The notes: a model not told the origin generated them from the sequence alone. 64,000 bases of DNA from Archilochus colubris (GCA_023079485.1 CM041085.1:97103115-97167114); one strand, 5' to 3'; positions 12,311-24,100 are shown, counted from the stretch's first letter. Program-made: numbers and translations.

Positions 12311-13713
12311 GTTTATTGACTTTTCTTGAATTTTCTCCCAGTTAGTAACTGAACTGTAACTGAGTATATTTGGGATATAATAGCAGCCTTTTAAATAATA
12401 TCTTTAGTAATCAGAAAAGTAACTTAAGCCTCTTTTAATACATAAGTGGATAATATATTTTATTTCAATAGAAACAAAACATTCCCCAACATTTGAAATT
12501 TAAAAAACTATTAAGCCTGGAATCTGGAAGAACAGTGCTTTTGTGTGGATCCTGGTGTGCTTGATGTAAATACCTGAGGCTTACTCATACTAGAATTAGC
12601 CCAAGAGGAATGGGTTTTCTGCCTGAAGCAGCTATTTGCCATTGATAGGCTGTCCCCATCCTGTGGAACAGGTCAACTTAGACACAATGTCATAGACCCT
12701 ATGAAGCATAGATGTCTCCACAAGTGGTGTAGATGGCTTCTTTTGGTGTAATACTTGTTCTTAGTGTCTCTTTTTTCCGTTAGATTTCTTACTCCAGTCA
12801 GCCCAATTCACACTGAACAGCCAAGGATTGTTAGTGATCAGGGCACGGATGTACTGGTTTAGATGAAGACTACTGCACCTTAGTTCAAATTGCTCTTTAA
12901 ATACACAGTAGGTTCCCAGTTCTGTGTGAAAACGTTTTACAAACAGGACACTAGTTCTGGTGGAGAGGCAGCAACCCTCAGCATGACAGACAGGCCTCCT
13001 CTTTTCTGTTTCTAAAACTGTCTTGGCCCCTTCTTGATCAGAATGTTTGTCTGCATGAATAAGGAACAAACCTGGCTGCCCTTATACACCCTGAACTGAT
13101 GTCCCACCCACGGTGGACTGACCTGATTGTCAAAGGGCATTATGTCCCTAGGTGACAACCATGTCAATTTATCCTGTGCAACTCTGCACATAGAAGTACA
13201 CAAATTGTTGGCTCTGGATAGTAGAAATGAAGCCTGACTCTGGCCTGGAGTTTAAAGCTCTCAGCTACATGAGGGCAAAAATGGAAGTTTGATCTTTGAG
13301 ACATGATGTAGGATAGTCTCCTTAGTAAAGTTCTTTAGTTACTAACTTAATTCAGGTTACTTTTTGCCCTCTTTTTGGTTAACTTCTGTATTCCTGGTCT
13401 GAAAATCAAGACTTGCATGCTCCTATTATCTACTATCATATTTTCAATTGTTTAAATATGGGAGAATTGGTTTAAACCTTTGCTTTCCTTCATGATAATA
13501 ATGCAATAATTGCATATCTTGTAGTTTCAGATTCTGCTATAATTTCTCCTGTCAATACAACCAATAATAATAATAATATTTAGCCATATTTTTAGCCATA
13601 ACTGTCTATGGTTATGATTAAGGTTGTCATACTCTAATGCTTATAAATTTATTAATTTCATATATCATGTTTAACTGCCAAGTCTAATCTTCCTTTTAAC
13701 ATAATATTTACAG
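12311..13713 (+). other. TPO: TPO intron 10
   Basis: 1403 bases. The region 12600-13200 is less AT-rich than its surroundings and has two overlapping - strand open frames (102 and 63 codons) with no recognisable family and no splice or promoter support. An (ATA)n-like short run lies near 13560-13580. Nothing else was recognised. Confidence 0.88.
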
Positions 13714-13951
13714 GTTATAATGACTGGCGAGAATTCTGTGGCTTACCAAAACTGGAAACTCAAACTGACCTGAACACAGTAATAAATAATCACAATGTCA
13801 CTGAAAAGATCATGGAATTGTACCATAATCCTAGCAATATTGATGTTTGGCTTGGTGGTCTGGTAGAGGAATTTCTTCCAGGTGCTAGAACTGGTCCCTT
13901 GTTTGCGTGTCTAATTGGGAAGCAAATGAAAGCATTAAGGGATGGTGATCG
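13714..13951 (+). CDS. TPO: thyroid peroxidase, exon 11
   Basis: 238 bases, phase 1 in and phase 2 out; acceptor ATTTACAG|GTTATAA, donor GATCG|GTGAGT (strong consensus). It encodes [35 protein letters not shown] and [17 protein letters not shown], which closely match animal peroxidases. This is the C-terminal, mostly helical part of the haem domain. One sequon, NVT, lies in INNHNVTEK. The last two bases, CG, join the A of the next exon to make Arg in GDRFWWEN. Human TPO has Trp there (GDWFWWEN), while myeloperoxidase and lactoperoxidase have Arg, so this copy keeps the residue seen in the wider family. Confidence 0.97.
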
Positions 13952-16115
13952 GTGAGTTTACTCATGCTGTTAAATTATTCGTGCAATACATAGAAGCAAT
14001 GGAGGTTTTACATATATATGGAAATGCTCTAAGAAAGGAAAATAACATGATGCCTAAGCAGGTTTTAAACAAATTATTCCCTGCCACTTCCATGTTTTTA
14101 GCTTCACTGCTTCAGTTTGTTTGGATGAACTTCTACTTATCCATCTTTGGTCTGTATATAATTTCAATTTCAGATGACATAGAGATTGAATTGAGATGCC
14201 CAAGTTTGCATTCCCAGTGGAAATGCAAGTTGCCATCAGCAGTTACTTGTGCCAGAGGCAGGTAACGTTTGTGTGGGTGGATGTGGTTCTGTTCAGGCTT
14301 TAGCTATCCCTGAGGGCTGCACTGGGCTCACAGTCCTTGACTGGAAGAACCTCAAGATTTTCCATGGCAACCAGAGCACTCAGAAGGGATAGCCAGAGAG
14401 CTGTAATTCAGGCTTCTTAGAGGTGGTAATCAAAACACCACATACCTTGTGTTATGTGAATTGGGACTACAGAGCACTCCCAGAATCACCTCAGCAGACA
14501 CAGCATAGTATGACCTCCCACATAATTCCAACACAGCTACCACCAGGATCTTGTGCCAGTTCAATCCTTTACACATGAAAGGCAGGAGAAAGGCAGCTTC
14601 AGGTCACAAAGGGGCGTAAGATACAGTTTGTATCTTGCTTCTGCTCCTGAGGTAGTTATAAACCAATCTTTTATTACATTTCCATCATGCATTTGTGGCA
14701 GTAATTTTGAAGCTTGTGAGAAGACTAATTTTAAAGTGCTCACACAATGCTAGCAGTAGTTTTAAGTACCCCTAGTCTTTACACTAACCTTTGAGCTCCT
14801 CTTATAAGTCACTGCAGCGGAAAGAAATCATTATGTAAATAAGCATCTGAGGCAGAATTTAAATATGAACTTTAAAAATGTTAGTTAGTTAGCTCACAGA
14901 AAAAAAAAATAAAATAAAAAGCAATATTAATCATAAAGGTGGTATCTTAGCATAAACTGTGTTGTCAACAAATATTCCACTCATCCGTGTTAAAAATGTG
15001 GCTGAAAGTCTTCTGATTCTTACAGGCATACTTGACCCTATATGGGGAAGGACATTCAGTTGAGGCCTTCCAGCCTTGTTTCCATTACTGAGTGCCTTAT
15101 GATACTTCTTATTATTCATGTCTTATGATACTGCTATCATTAATTAAGACTAAGCATAAGTTAACATTACCTTAAAATTGAGAAAAAGAGAGTTCTAACA
15201 ATAGAAGAATGCCCCAAGTTTCTCCTACATAGTCTGTTAGCTGATATTGTCACTAATTCTATGCTAAGGAACTAGCAAGAAGAAGTTAGATGTATGCAAA
15301 AACATAATTGTTATGCAATAAAGATAAGAATGGAAAAGTCTACCATTCATTGCAGTGCCTTGCTAGATAGAGTGTTTGGCATTATCTATATCTACATTAG
15401 TAGCACTACATGCTTGTTAAATACCCTTATTGATATGTCAGTAAGTAAGGTTTTCTAAACATCTCTTCTAATGTACCTAAGTTCAGAAATCAACATTAAG
15501 TGGAATTTTTGACTGATTGAATTCCATCTTGATAACTTTAAAAACCTTTGTCTGTAATCTGGCAAAACAGGAAGGAATTTCTTTTTCCAATGTACAAAAC
15601 TTCTTTTCTGTCTCTTCCAACTCTGAATCTTTTTCTGTTCTCAGGGTTTGCAATTGATGGGCAAAAATTCTGAATGTTGGTCTCTTGATACAGACCTGTT
15701 GGAGCAAGCTTTGTTAGAGTAAACCCCTATATGCTGGAGAAATTAAAAATAATTGTCTCCCCAAACTTTCTCATTAGTGTAGATAAAATTGAATTTTGTG
15801 ATGAAAGCAGGATAGATTTAAATGTACAGGAAAGGGGAAATGACAGGAGTAGGGAAGTTGTTTCGACCAAAGTCTCTGATGGCTTTGGTCGTGGGAAAGG
15901 GCTTGAGAACTGACAAGGATATTTCATTCTCACATAAGCCTTTTTTGTGACTTTCAAGCTGGCTATATAAATCTGCAGAGCATGATGTTTACTTATAGCT
16001 GTAGCTGCCTACATTTTGCTGTAATTATCTTTAGTCTTTACATAGGGTATCATGAAAGTAAGAATAATCAACTTTTAATTTGAACTTTTCAAAATGTTTC
16101 AATCAATCTTTCCAG
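13952..16115 (+). other. TPO: TPO intron 11
   Basis: 2164 bases, GTGAGT to TCTTTCCAG. A poly-A/AT tract lies at about 14900-14920. Open frames at 13942-14265 (+) and 15483-15957 (-) have no recognisable domain. The - strand one includes a short charged coiled-coil-like peptide, but I see no supporting splice or promoter signals. Confidence 0.88.
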
Positions 16116-16324
16116 ATTTTGGTGGGAAAATGATAATGTTTTCACAGAAGCTCAAAAGCATGAACTCAAAAAACACTCGTTGTCCCGAGTGATTTGTGAC
16201 AATACAGGGATTTCTGAAGTACCAGCAGATGCCTTTCAACTTGGAAAATTTCCAGAAGATTTCAAGCATTGTGACAATGTACCTGGGATGAATTTAGATG
16301 CTTGGCAAGAATTCTATCAAGAAG
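16116..16324 (+). CDS. TPO: thyroid peroxidase, exon 12 (end of peroxidase domain)
   Basis: 209 bases, phase 2 in and phase 1 out; acceptor CTTTCCAG|ATTTTGG, donor CAAGAAG|GTAATC. It encodes [20 protein letters not shown], then [36 protein letters not shown] and [17 protein letters not shown] and [11 protein letters not shown] are family hallmarks at the end of the haem domain, and the paired Cys in VICDN and KHCDN are conserved. The start is fixed by the acceptor and by phase agreement with the previous exon. Translation past the donor stops after 12 codons. Confidence 0.97.
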
Positions 16325-16843
16325 GTAATCTGGTAATACCACTCTTTTCTGACAAGAAGTGAGACTAATCAGCAGTTAAAGATCTTGGCTGTGGCAGGTT
16401 ACTGGTCTTATGCAGATCTTTATTATTTCTACCACTTAGAGATGGGATCTAATTCTTTCCTCCTCTCTCAACTTCCTCTGTAAAAAATATACTGTTTGCA
16501 AAATATACTGTTTGCCAACTTCATTCTGATAACATTAATGGCTTGTGAGATATCCAGACATTATGGCCTCAGAGGGAGGAGTTCCTAGAAAAAATACATT
16601 AACTAAGAATTCTGCAGAACATACTGTTAGAAAATAATACTAATTTTACAAGGGTTATAAGTCAAAGTTGAGGTGCTCCATATAAATTCTTGTCCAGAAA
16701 TGAAAAATAAAATTATTCATCACCTTACAAAAATGTGAGTAATTTCGCAGAAGTTAATTTATAGCAGTAATGGATAATAATGTGTTTTCAAAGATAAGGT
16801 GGTTATTTTTTAAAAGCTTGTAATACAGTCTTTTTATTTGTAG
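16325..16843 (+). other. TPO: TPO intron 12
   Basis: 519 bases, GTAATC to TTTGTAG. It contains a perfect 2 x 16-bp tandem duplication at 16484-16515 and nothing else recognisable. Confidence 0.9.
16484..16515. repeat. perfect 2 x 16-bp tandem duplication
   Basis: AAAATATACTGTTTGC occurs at 16484-16499 and again at 16500-16515, within TPO intron 12. Confidence 0.85.
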
Positions 16844-17014
16844 ATGAAATATGTGGAACACCAGAGAGTGTGGAAAATGGTGATTTTGTATACTGTTCAG
16901 AATTTGGAAAATCTACAGTGCTTTATTCATGTCAGTATGGATTTCAGCTACAAGGAGAAGAGCAACTTACCTGCACGAGTAAAGGATGGAACTTCAAAGC
17001 ACCTGTTTGCATAG
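16844..17014 (+). CDS. TPO: thyroid peroxidase, exon 13 (Sushi/CCP module)
   Basis: 171 bases, phase 1-1, one complete Sushi (complement control protein) module in a single symmetric exon. Acceptor TTTTATTTGTAG|ATG, donor TGCATAG|GTACCT. It encodes [18 protein letters not shown], then [19 protein letters not shown] and the closing GWNFKAPVC. The Cys spacing, YSCQYGFQL and the GW before the last Cys are typical of the fold. This module follows the haem domain in TPO but not in myeloperoxidase or lactoperoxidase, so it fixes the gene's identity. It lies in the extracellular (follicle lumen) part of the protein. Confidence 0.96.
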   Translation: MKYVEHQRVWKMVILYTVQNLENLQCFIHVSMDFSYKEKSNLPARVKDGTSKHLFA

Positions 17015-17237
17015 GTACCTATGTTTTTGTAGTTGTTTCTGAATTTTCTAAAACCTGAAGTCCAGCACAGCTTATCAGAAGTAAACTGCTTCTTATGATC
17101 TCTTGCAGTAAATCTTCTGGGTTTGTAGATACTTGATAACATGAAGTAATCCTCTCCCTGCCTGAGGATCGCTATCTCAATCTCTATCCATCCTGATCCT
17201 GCAATCAGGCTGAATATAGGAAAATGTGAAAAAAAAA

Positions 17238-17270
17238 TTGCTAATTAGACAAAAATGAGTCAATTAGCAA
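17238..17270. repeat. 9-bp perfect inverted repeat
   Basis: TTGCTAATT (17238-17246) and AATTAGCAA (17262-17270) are exact reverse complements separated by 15 bases. No known function. Confidence 0.7.
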
Positions 17271-17639
17271 CTATTAGGAAAAAAGGAAGAGAATCAGAAT
17301 TATACATTGATGCTTATGACATTCCAAATGACAGCAAGACAAGCAGCTGTCACTGTCCTAGCATTGTTTCAATGGATACTCTAGCTACAAAATGAACTCA
17401 GCACCAATAATTCATGCACCATCCTAACCAACTAAACAAAAATGAAAAAGAAAAAAATACCATTAGGTGAATGAGTGAAATAAAGCAAATTAATTATCAC
17501 TTGAGTTCCAACTTCCCTCCCCCAAATAGCTCATAAAGATTTGCCAGAAGAGTATTACTTCTGCAAGTTTAAAGTAGATCAGGTGAAAAAAACATCAAGA
17601 TGATATAGGCTTTCAACATTTCACAAACATTTTCAGGAA

Positions 17640-17785
17640 AATAATTTTTTGTTATTTTAATTATTATTTTCTTCTTCTTCTTCTTTCTTCCTTTTACCTT
17701 ATTTTTACTTATTTTTTACTTATTTTTACTGTTGAATAGGATAGGATGGATAGGACAGGAGAGGATAGGATACGAAGAGAATATT
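17640..17785. repeat. pyrimidine tract then (GGATA)n-like purine tract
   Basis: 17650-17735 is T/C-rich with CTT repeats and three copies of TTACTTATTTT-like units. From 17739 follow about seven imperfect GGATA/GGACA units to about 17775. This is simple sequence with strong strand bias that switches abruptly. Confidence 0.8.
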
Positions 17786-19920
17786 TAATTACAGGACCCT
17801 CACTCTTCACAGATCTGAAGGATGAATTCTCTTCACATTTCAAATATGTATGCTTGTCATGGTATATGCATATATATGTATGTATTTTTTTATTTATTTA
17901 TATGCATATATGACCTCACTCAAACTCATATATAACCTCACTCAAACTGCTCAGCTTTGTAAGAACATGAGAGAAAATAAAGCCTGAAAGGCCATATTTA
18001 GGAAGATACTATGGATAGTGGTACGTTAATATGAATTGAAGTGCTGCAGCTGATCTGCAATAAGTATGAACTTCTTATCAATATGTCTATGACAGCAGAA
18101 TAGAATGCTATTAATTCTAATTGTATAACTGGTATGGAAAAAGTCAAATGACATTTGCAGCCCTTTCCTTTATTCAAATCCTATTTATCCACCAAATTCC
18201 ACCCACATAAATACCATATAAAAATAAAGTTGTTAAATGAATTATAATGAAATATTTTCAATAGATTAATGTTCTGGCAGCAAACTGAATAAATAAGTTA
18301 TATGAATGAATCATTCCTCATCCTAGTTTCTTTCAATATGTTCATGAATGTAAACAAAAGACTGTATATCTGCTATAAGAAAACAAGCTGGTGCATAAAT
18401 TAAATAAGCCATGCCTTTATTAGAAGAAAACCATCAAAACCCACTTATGCAGATGCTATTGAGTTTTACAGTGGAAAGCACTTTGCTCCATGCATGTCTG
18501 TGCAATGTGTTCTCATTCTTTTAAATGTTCAGCAAATTAGGACTAAGTCAAGTAATATAATGAGGAGGATAGAGCTTAGCATTTCTGCAGATGGTTTCAA
18601 ATTATATGTTGCTCTGGAAAAGACAGAGTGGCCTGCTGGCAAAAGCATAGGAAACTGAGAGCTTTTAATTCCTGCTTACTAACTCTGGCTTTGACAAAAT
18701 CATTTCTATTGATTCAGGAAGTAATTTAATGCTAGGCTAGGCTACCTTCCTTTATATTAAATGTTATCTTATTTCTTGTAGGTAACTCTGTTTACTTTGG
18801 TTTAATAAAGTACTTCTGTCGTTGAGTAGCAGGGTAGGATAGCAAGATCTGACATGCAGTATTTCATGATAGAAAAAAAAATCGGCTAGTTATGGGTCTA
18901 CGAATGCTGAATTACCCCACTTGAATTACAGTTCAGAGAAAGCTTTTACAGGTTTTCCTTCCCAGATGATGATGACGCCAGTGGAGTTGACCCAAATTTT
19001 AGTCTTGAAGGGAGTAATGCTTATTCAAAAATCTTCATACTGAACAACAGATTGTTTTCTTGCTTCAGAGAGATTGTATGAGAGTGTTTCTTAAGGGGCT
19101 TGAAGTTTAAGATTATTCTTTGTATGATTAGTCTTTTGGCTGTCTCAGTTGATGGCCAGCTTTGGACACAGCTACCGCTTTGCATTAAAATTTAAGAAGG
19201 GATTAGTCTGGGTCCTGTTTCCAATGAGAGAATTCCCTAAGTGATCTGAGTGACAATGGTAAGTCAGTAAATTTCAGTTTCCAATACCAACCCCAAAAAG
19301 CTACTTACCCTGAAGTGACAGATCAAATATGGCAGTGAGGAAGGGAAGGAAAGGAATATAACCAGAAAGAAGAAGACACTCAAGGCTCATCTAGTTGGCC
19401 ACAGGACCATGGACCAGAGACACTGAACAATCCAGCAAATACTGTACAGACTCATGGGGAATTATGTAAAGCAGTGCTGGACAATTATATTTAGGCAACT
19501 GAATAAAGTCCTGCAAGTAAATGTTGCACAGAAAGAAGAAATATGCTGAACTAGGAAAAAGACTCCATTCTTTCCCTCAGTGAATATTTTTCATACTGCA
19601 CACAACACTGGCTCCAATTTTGTCGAAGAATGTGAGAGAGAAATCTCTTAAATGTCCTCAGGGACAATATGTTTATCTACTTTTCCCAATGGCTAATTGT
19701 TCATCTGCTCATCATTCTGTCACGAAATGATAATTTCTCAAAATTTACATAGCATATAGAAACAACCATCTTTGCAGCAATACCACAGATTACTGTTGTA
19801 AATTTTCTATCCAAAGCTAACTTGCATCCTTGGCTCCTCAACATCATGCCTAGAAGTATATATAGACCCGTAGAATTTTTGTAGATTTCTGAAACAAAAT
19901 TTTCTTTTTTCATAATTTCC

Positions 19921-20034
19921 AGCTTAAAAACAGACAAAAAACAAAACAAACCAAAGCACCAACCAAAAAAACCCACACCAACACCGAAACCAAAACAACC
20001 CACAACCCAAAACCAAAACAAAAAACCACAAAAC
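19921..20034. repeat. A/C-only low-complexity tract, (AAACC)n-like
   Basis: For about 110 bases the + strand is almost only A and C (ACAAAACAAACCAAAGCACC-like units), so the - strand is G/T-rich. It lies about 170 bases upstream of the acceptor of the EGF exon. Confidence 0.85.
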
Positions 20035-20203
20035 TTTGTTCTTTGGACAGTAATAATGAACAACTTTGGCAGTATCTATAAATCATTGAAAGTGTACAAT
20101 ACCTTTCATTTATGCTTACTTGTTGAAGGTGCTTTTTTGAGAAGGTAGTAATCTTTTTCTGTGATTTATAATGATTACTGATCAGTGTGTATTCATTTTG
20201 CAG

Positions 20204-20335
20204 ACATCAATGAGTGCGAAAATGAAATTAATCCACCATGTTCTCCTTCTGCTAAATGTGTTAACACTAAAGGCAGCTACAAATGTCTCTGTAATGGTCC
20301 TTACAAGCTGGCAGAAGATGGAAGAACATGCATTG
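20204..20335 (+). CDS. TPO: thyroid peroxidase, exon 14 (calcium-binding EGF module)
   Basis: 132 bases, phase 1-1. The last base of exon 13 completes Asp, giving DINECENEINPPC, then AKCVNTKGSYKCLC and a closing EDGRTCI. Six cysteines, the D-I-N-E-C start and the C-x-N-T-x-G-x-Y/F-x-C core define a calcium-binding EGF module. Acceptor ATTTTGCAG|ACATC, donor TGCATTG|GTAATG. In human TPO the next exon carries the transmembrane helix. If this donor is not used, the frame runs nine more codons to a TAA at 20362-20364, with AATAAA at 20509-20514; see findings. The length matches human exon 14, whose skipping gives a known isoform. Confidence 0.96.
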
Positions 20336-20508
20336 GTAATGCTTGTGAACCTACTGCTCATTAAAAATGTCTCTGTTCTGTTTTACAATGCTGTAAAAGT
20401 CATAAAACTGAGATTTATTGAAGAGCTGTTAACATATATAAAAAAAAATTCGACACAGTCACGGGCATAAAGATGCAGCCAAATTCTGTAGAGCAAATGA
20501 AGGTGTTG

Positions 20509-20514
20509 AATAAA
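20509..20514 (+). promoter_or_regulatory. possible intronic polyadenylation signal AATAAA
   Basis: Canonical AATAAA hexamer 174 bases past the EGF-exon donor, followed by a T-rich stretch (GTAAGTTTTTCATTTG) at about 20530-20546 that could act as the downstream element. AATAAA is common by chance in AT-rich DNA; the interest comes from the nearby in-frame stop at 20362. Confidence 0.25.
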
Positions 20515-20889
20515 AAATACAGACACAAAAGTAAGTTTTTCATTTGCCATTCCTACCATGTATAAGATACCAAGTATTTCCTGACAGTGCCTATGCAGGG
20601 GGGATCAGTTTGTCATAGTGAATGTCTAAATTCAGTCTGAATCTTAACTAAGTTCCATCTATTACATTCCAAAAGTACTAACCCCTTTAGTGCTAGCATA
20701 AATTATATATTTTCTTGATTTTTTTTCAGCTTTTCAGCATGCGTAGAATCTGTATTTGGACTTAAGGTTTAGATGGGGAGTATGAATGTAGTTGCTCACT
20801 GATGTCATGAGAAGAGCTGTCAAAAGCCTCATGAAAACCTGCAATCCAAACTCAAGTGGGTGGATATCTACTTTACCAAATCACCCAAA

Positions 20890-21172
20890 TGAACTGAATT
20901 GGAACTGAGATGAGAGAGAAAGACTCTTATCAGACACAAAAAGAGGCAATGGGCACAAACTGAAAAACATAAAACAAAAAACTCCTTTTTTACTGTGAAG
21001 GTGGTCAAAAACTAAAGCAGAGAGGTTTTGGAATCTCCATTATTGGAGATATTCAAATGTATTCAGTCCAGGTCAACATGCTGTAGCTGATCCTAATTCA
21101 TCACTGAGGTTTGAGTAGTTGATTTCCAAAGATCCCTTCCAACCCCGGTGATTCTTAGATTCTGTGATTAGA
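20890..21172 (+). mobile_element. CR1 LINE 3' fragment
   Basis: It shows the usual order of CR1 3' landmarks on the + strand: GGCAATGGGCACAAACTG, a CTCCTTTTTTACTGTGAAGG-like segment, AGAGAGGTTTTGGAATCTCC, and finally AAAGATCCCTTCCAACCCC and a GATTCTTAGATTCTGTGATT-like tail. It is 5' truncated and diverged, with no open frame. Confidence 0.88.
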
Positions 21173-24100
21173 TATGAGAAAAGGAGCAGTTTTCTAGCAA
21201 TGTTTTACAAGGTTTCTCTGTAACCTGTGGTTCTTGAAATGCTCATGTGCACTGTCATTTCTCATTTCTATTGATAAAGAAATAATTAATGATCTACTTG
21301 ACAGTAGATTTCTCCCAGAAATAATATTAATAACAAGTGAAAGGAGAATATTGTCAACAGTCAACTGTGTTCTAGTTTGCCTCATTTCCATACTAAAAAA
21401 ACCTCCTTGTATCACAAATACAAGTATAAAGCATCTCTGTGTTTTTACATCAGCTGTTATGAGTTTTGGTCAAGGTCATTGACAATGTTTTATTTTCTTC
21501 ATCTGTTTTTTGGGGGTCGTTTGTTTATTTGTTTGGTTTTTTGAGATTTTTTTCAGTTTAAAGAACATTATTCATAAGGCCCAACTAATTTCACCATATA
21601 CTTAGAATGAGGTTTTGAGCTTTGGTAGAAAAGGCAGCTCAACACTCTAAAACAAGTTGATTACAACAAACAAGCAGCTGAAATTTAGCTATAAGAATTT
21701 GGAGATCTGCATTGCAGAGGAATTTAAAATTATGAGAGCACTTCATACTATTATGACCATTTCAATCTTTAAAACCAAAGTGCTCTTAAAATTGTGAAGA
21801 GCTCTAGTAATACTAGGCATTCACTACTGCAAATCTATATATCCTGCGATCGTGTTTTTATTGATGGAATTTATCAGTAGGCTTAAGGCTTTCTTTACTG
21901 AGGCTGAAGAATGTTTCTGATTCAGATGGAAACTTGTATAGGGTAACATTATTCAGGAAGTGAATTCATTGATTTGCCTCAAATGAAAGTTGTTCAGCCC
22001 TTACCACTTTGATCTATGGTTTGAATAAGTGTTAGAAGTTTAAAAAACCTTGAACACAGAAGTTACAGCTTTCTATCCATTCATACTCTAACCACAAGAA
22101 AATGAACGTCATGTTGACCCACAGTGAAGTTATATATAATGTATGTGCTTTGCTTCCCCAGATGGAGTAGGCTAAAATTAATAATTTATGAAGGCTTAAC
22201 CAAGGAACACAAATGTTTTCAGCTGAAGTGTATCATGTGATTGAATAATCCATATTCCTAACACCAGGACATTGGAAATAAGCTTGTGTTTATAAAAACT
22301 ATTTTCTTTGTTGTGATCTCAAATTTTAAAAAAGTCTAGATGTATTTAGGCACATTTAAAAAAAAACACAAATATAAAATACATTTAAAGAACTGGAAAA
22401 GCTAAAATAGATTCTCCCATATACTTTCAATCAACCAATTTTTTTACCTGATCTATTTGAAATCTTGCATAAAAATGTCAACAAAAGTTGTGGTATATTG
22501 CTGTTCATGCTCTCACCTTTAATTTCTCTCACTCTAAATATATATCTTAGAAAAGAAGTCAATAAGAAACCCAACTGCCAAAGAGCTTGAAAATTCCATT
22601 TCATTTCTATATTATTTCATTGTGTGGAATGTTGTCCTGAAACCCTAAGAACTTTGCTTTCTACACTGAACAAAACCTGAATAAGGACTTAAGTATTGAC
22701 ACACCTGCCCCCCTTACTTGCCCATATAATAATCCAAGCTCCATTGTGATTTCTGTTTGTACAGGTGCACCAGACACAGTGGAAGGTTCCTCCTAAACTA
22801 ACCACCTGAAGTTACACTTCCGAAGTCTGCTACCAGAAATGTGTGCTTTTATTTCTACATATTCTTTGCAAAGCTGAGATCAAGCTTCCCTGAACTTTAA
22901 CCACTTTGCTGTAAGCTTTGCCTTGAATCTGGAATATCTTCTTTCCTTGATTTTTGATGTTATCACAAACATGGATGAAATATGCAAAGGCAGCAGAAAC
23001 TGAGCCACACCTCATGTTCCCTCAGCAAGAAAGATCTCTGACATGGGGCATGCAATCCAAAGAGGTGATCTTGCCAAAATGTAATCCAGAGGCAGCAAAT
23101 TTTGTCACTAGCCCAGTTTGAGGGCACTGTGGAGCATCACTGCTGACTTTGGCTATGAGTGTTTTCTCACCCTTCTACCTGGGTACCTGTGTGAGTTCAA
23201 GTCAGAACCAGTTATCTTCAGTGTTATGTAAAGGTGATTCATTCAGAGGAGGTAGTTTCTGTTTCATACTAATTTCCACTGGGATGGTGACAAGAGGTCT
23301 CTGCCCAATTACAGGGTCTACACCAGTTCCTCATTCAATTAATTCTTTAGGGAACTTACTGTTTTGACAGAAGATAAAAATACAGCAGGAAAAATTACAA
23401 AATAATGATAAGACAATTGTGATCTACTTCTGTAGTACTTAGACTTTTTGATATTTCTAAGGAAACACAATGAACCTTTCTTTTCAGATTTAAAATTATT
23501 GTACATCAGCATAGTTACTGTGTGCTGCCATATAAGTATACTTTTTGCTATTGCAGATGCTGGAATACTTCCTAAAGATTTTTGTGTTTTCCATCATTTT
23601 AGGGGACATAATGATATTTTTTTTTCAATATTGAGTTGGAAAGTACTCCTCCAGTGATAATTTTAACCAATTTTTTACTTATTTATGTAAGTATGTAAAC
23701 ATTTATTTGCTGCTTTGTAAAATTTCTTCCCTAGATTTTTTCTCTGCCTAGTCAACTTTTGACTAGTTCCTCAGCTTTTGACCTTTTGAACTATTTATTT
23801 TTTTCAGATTGTGATGATTAGACTTTGGAAAGTTTTACATTTGCTTATTGTAGAGTGCAATAGAGAACATTCACAATATTTTCAGTTTTCATTGAACATG
23901 GTGAATCAAACATATGCCATTGAAAATACACATTGAAGTTTTTGAGATCAAGGAAAGGAAACTCTTTTGATATGTATTTTTAAATTAGATTCTATCTACT
24001 TGTTGCTGGGTTTACACTTATACTGGTGTAATGCTGCCAATTTAAATCTGAGATTTGACAGATTAAATATCTGTCTCAGACCATGCTTTCCCAGTTACTT

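Larger units (their letters stand above)
17015..20203 (+). other. TPO: TPO intron 13
   Basis: 3189 bases, GTACCT to TTTGCAG. It contains a 9-bp inverted repeat (17238-17270), a pyrimidine tract followed directly by a GGATA-type purine tract (17640-17785), and an A/C-rich tract (19921-20034) about 170 bases before the EGF exon. The - strand frame across the A/C tract is a low-complexity Gly/Phe/Val translation and not a gene. Confidence 0.88.
1..20335 (+). other. TPO: TPO gene, internal portion (exons 8-14 of the human numbering)
   Basis: Partial thyroid peroxidase gene, the membrane haem enzyme that iodinates and couples tyrosines of thyroglobulin at the apical thyrocyte surface. Seven exons joined in order give one open frame with consistent phases: 0-0, 0-1, 1-1, 1-2, 2-1, 1-1 and 1-1. 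The joined 1696 bases encode peroxidase domain, then Sushi, then calcium-binding EGF, an order characteristic of TPO. Lactoperoxidase and myeloperoxidase lack the last two modules, and peroxidasin has Ig and LRR modules instead. All introns begin GT and end AG. Exons 1-7 lie upstream of the window; membrane and cytoplasmic exons were not found. The gene limits given here are only the visible part. Confidence 0.95.

Noticed and set aside
12761..13203. Two overlapping - strand frames in intron 10
   Set aside because: Different frames, no recognisable family and no exon signals; treated as chance in a less AT-rich patch.
19701..20063. 120-codon - strand frame rich in Gly, Phe, Trp and Val
   Set aside because: It is the translation of the A/C low-complexity tract read on the other strand.
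22765..22796. Possible TPO terminal exon: TTTGTACAG acceptor, phase-1 frame reading GAPDTVEGSS then stop
   Set aside because: Only ten codons, no transmembrane segment, no nearby AATAAA and no resemblance to known TPO tails. Short frames after an AG are common.
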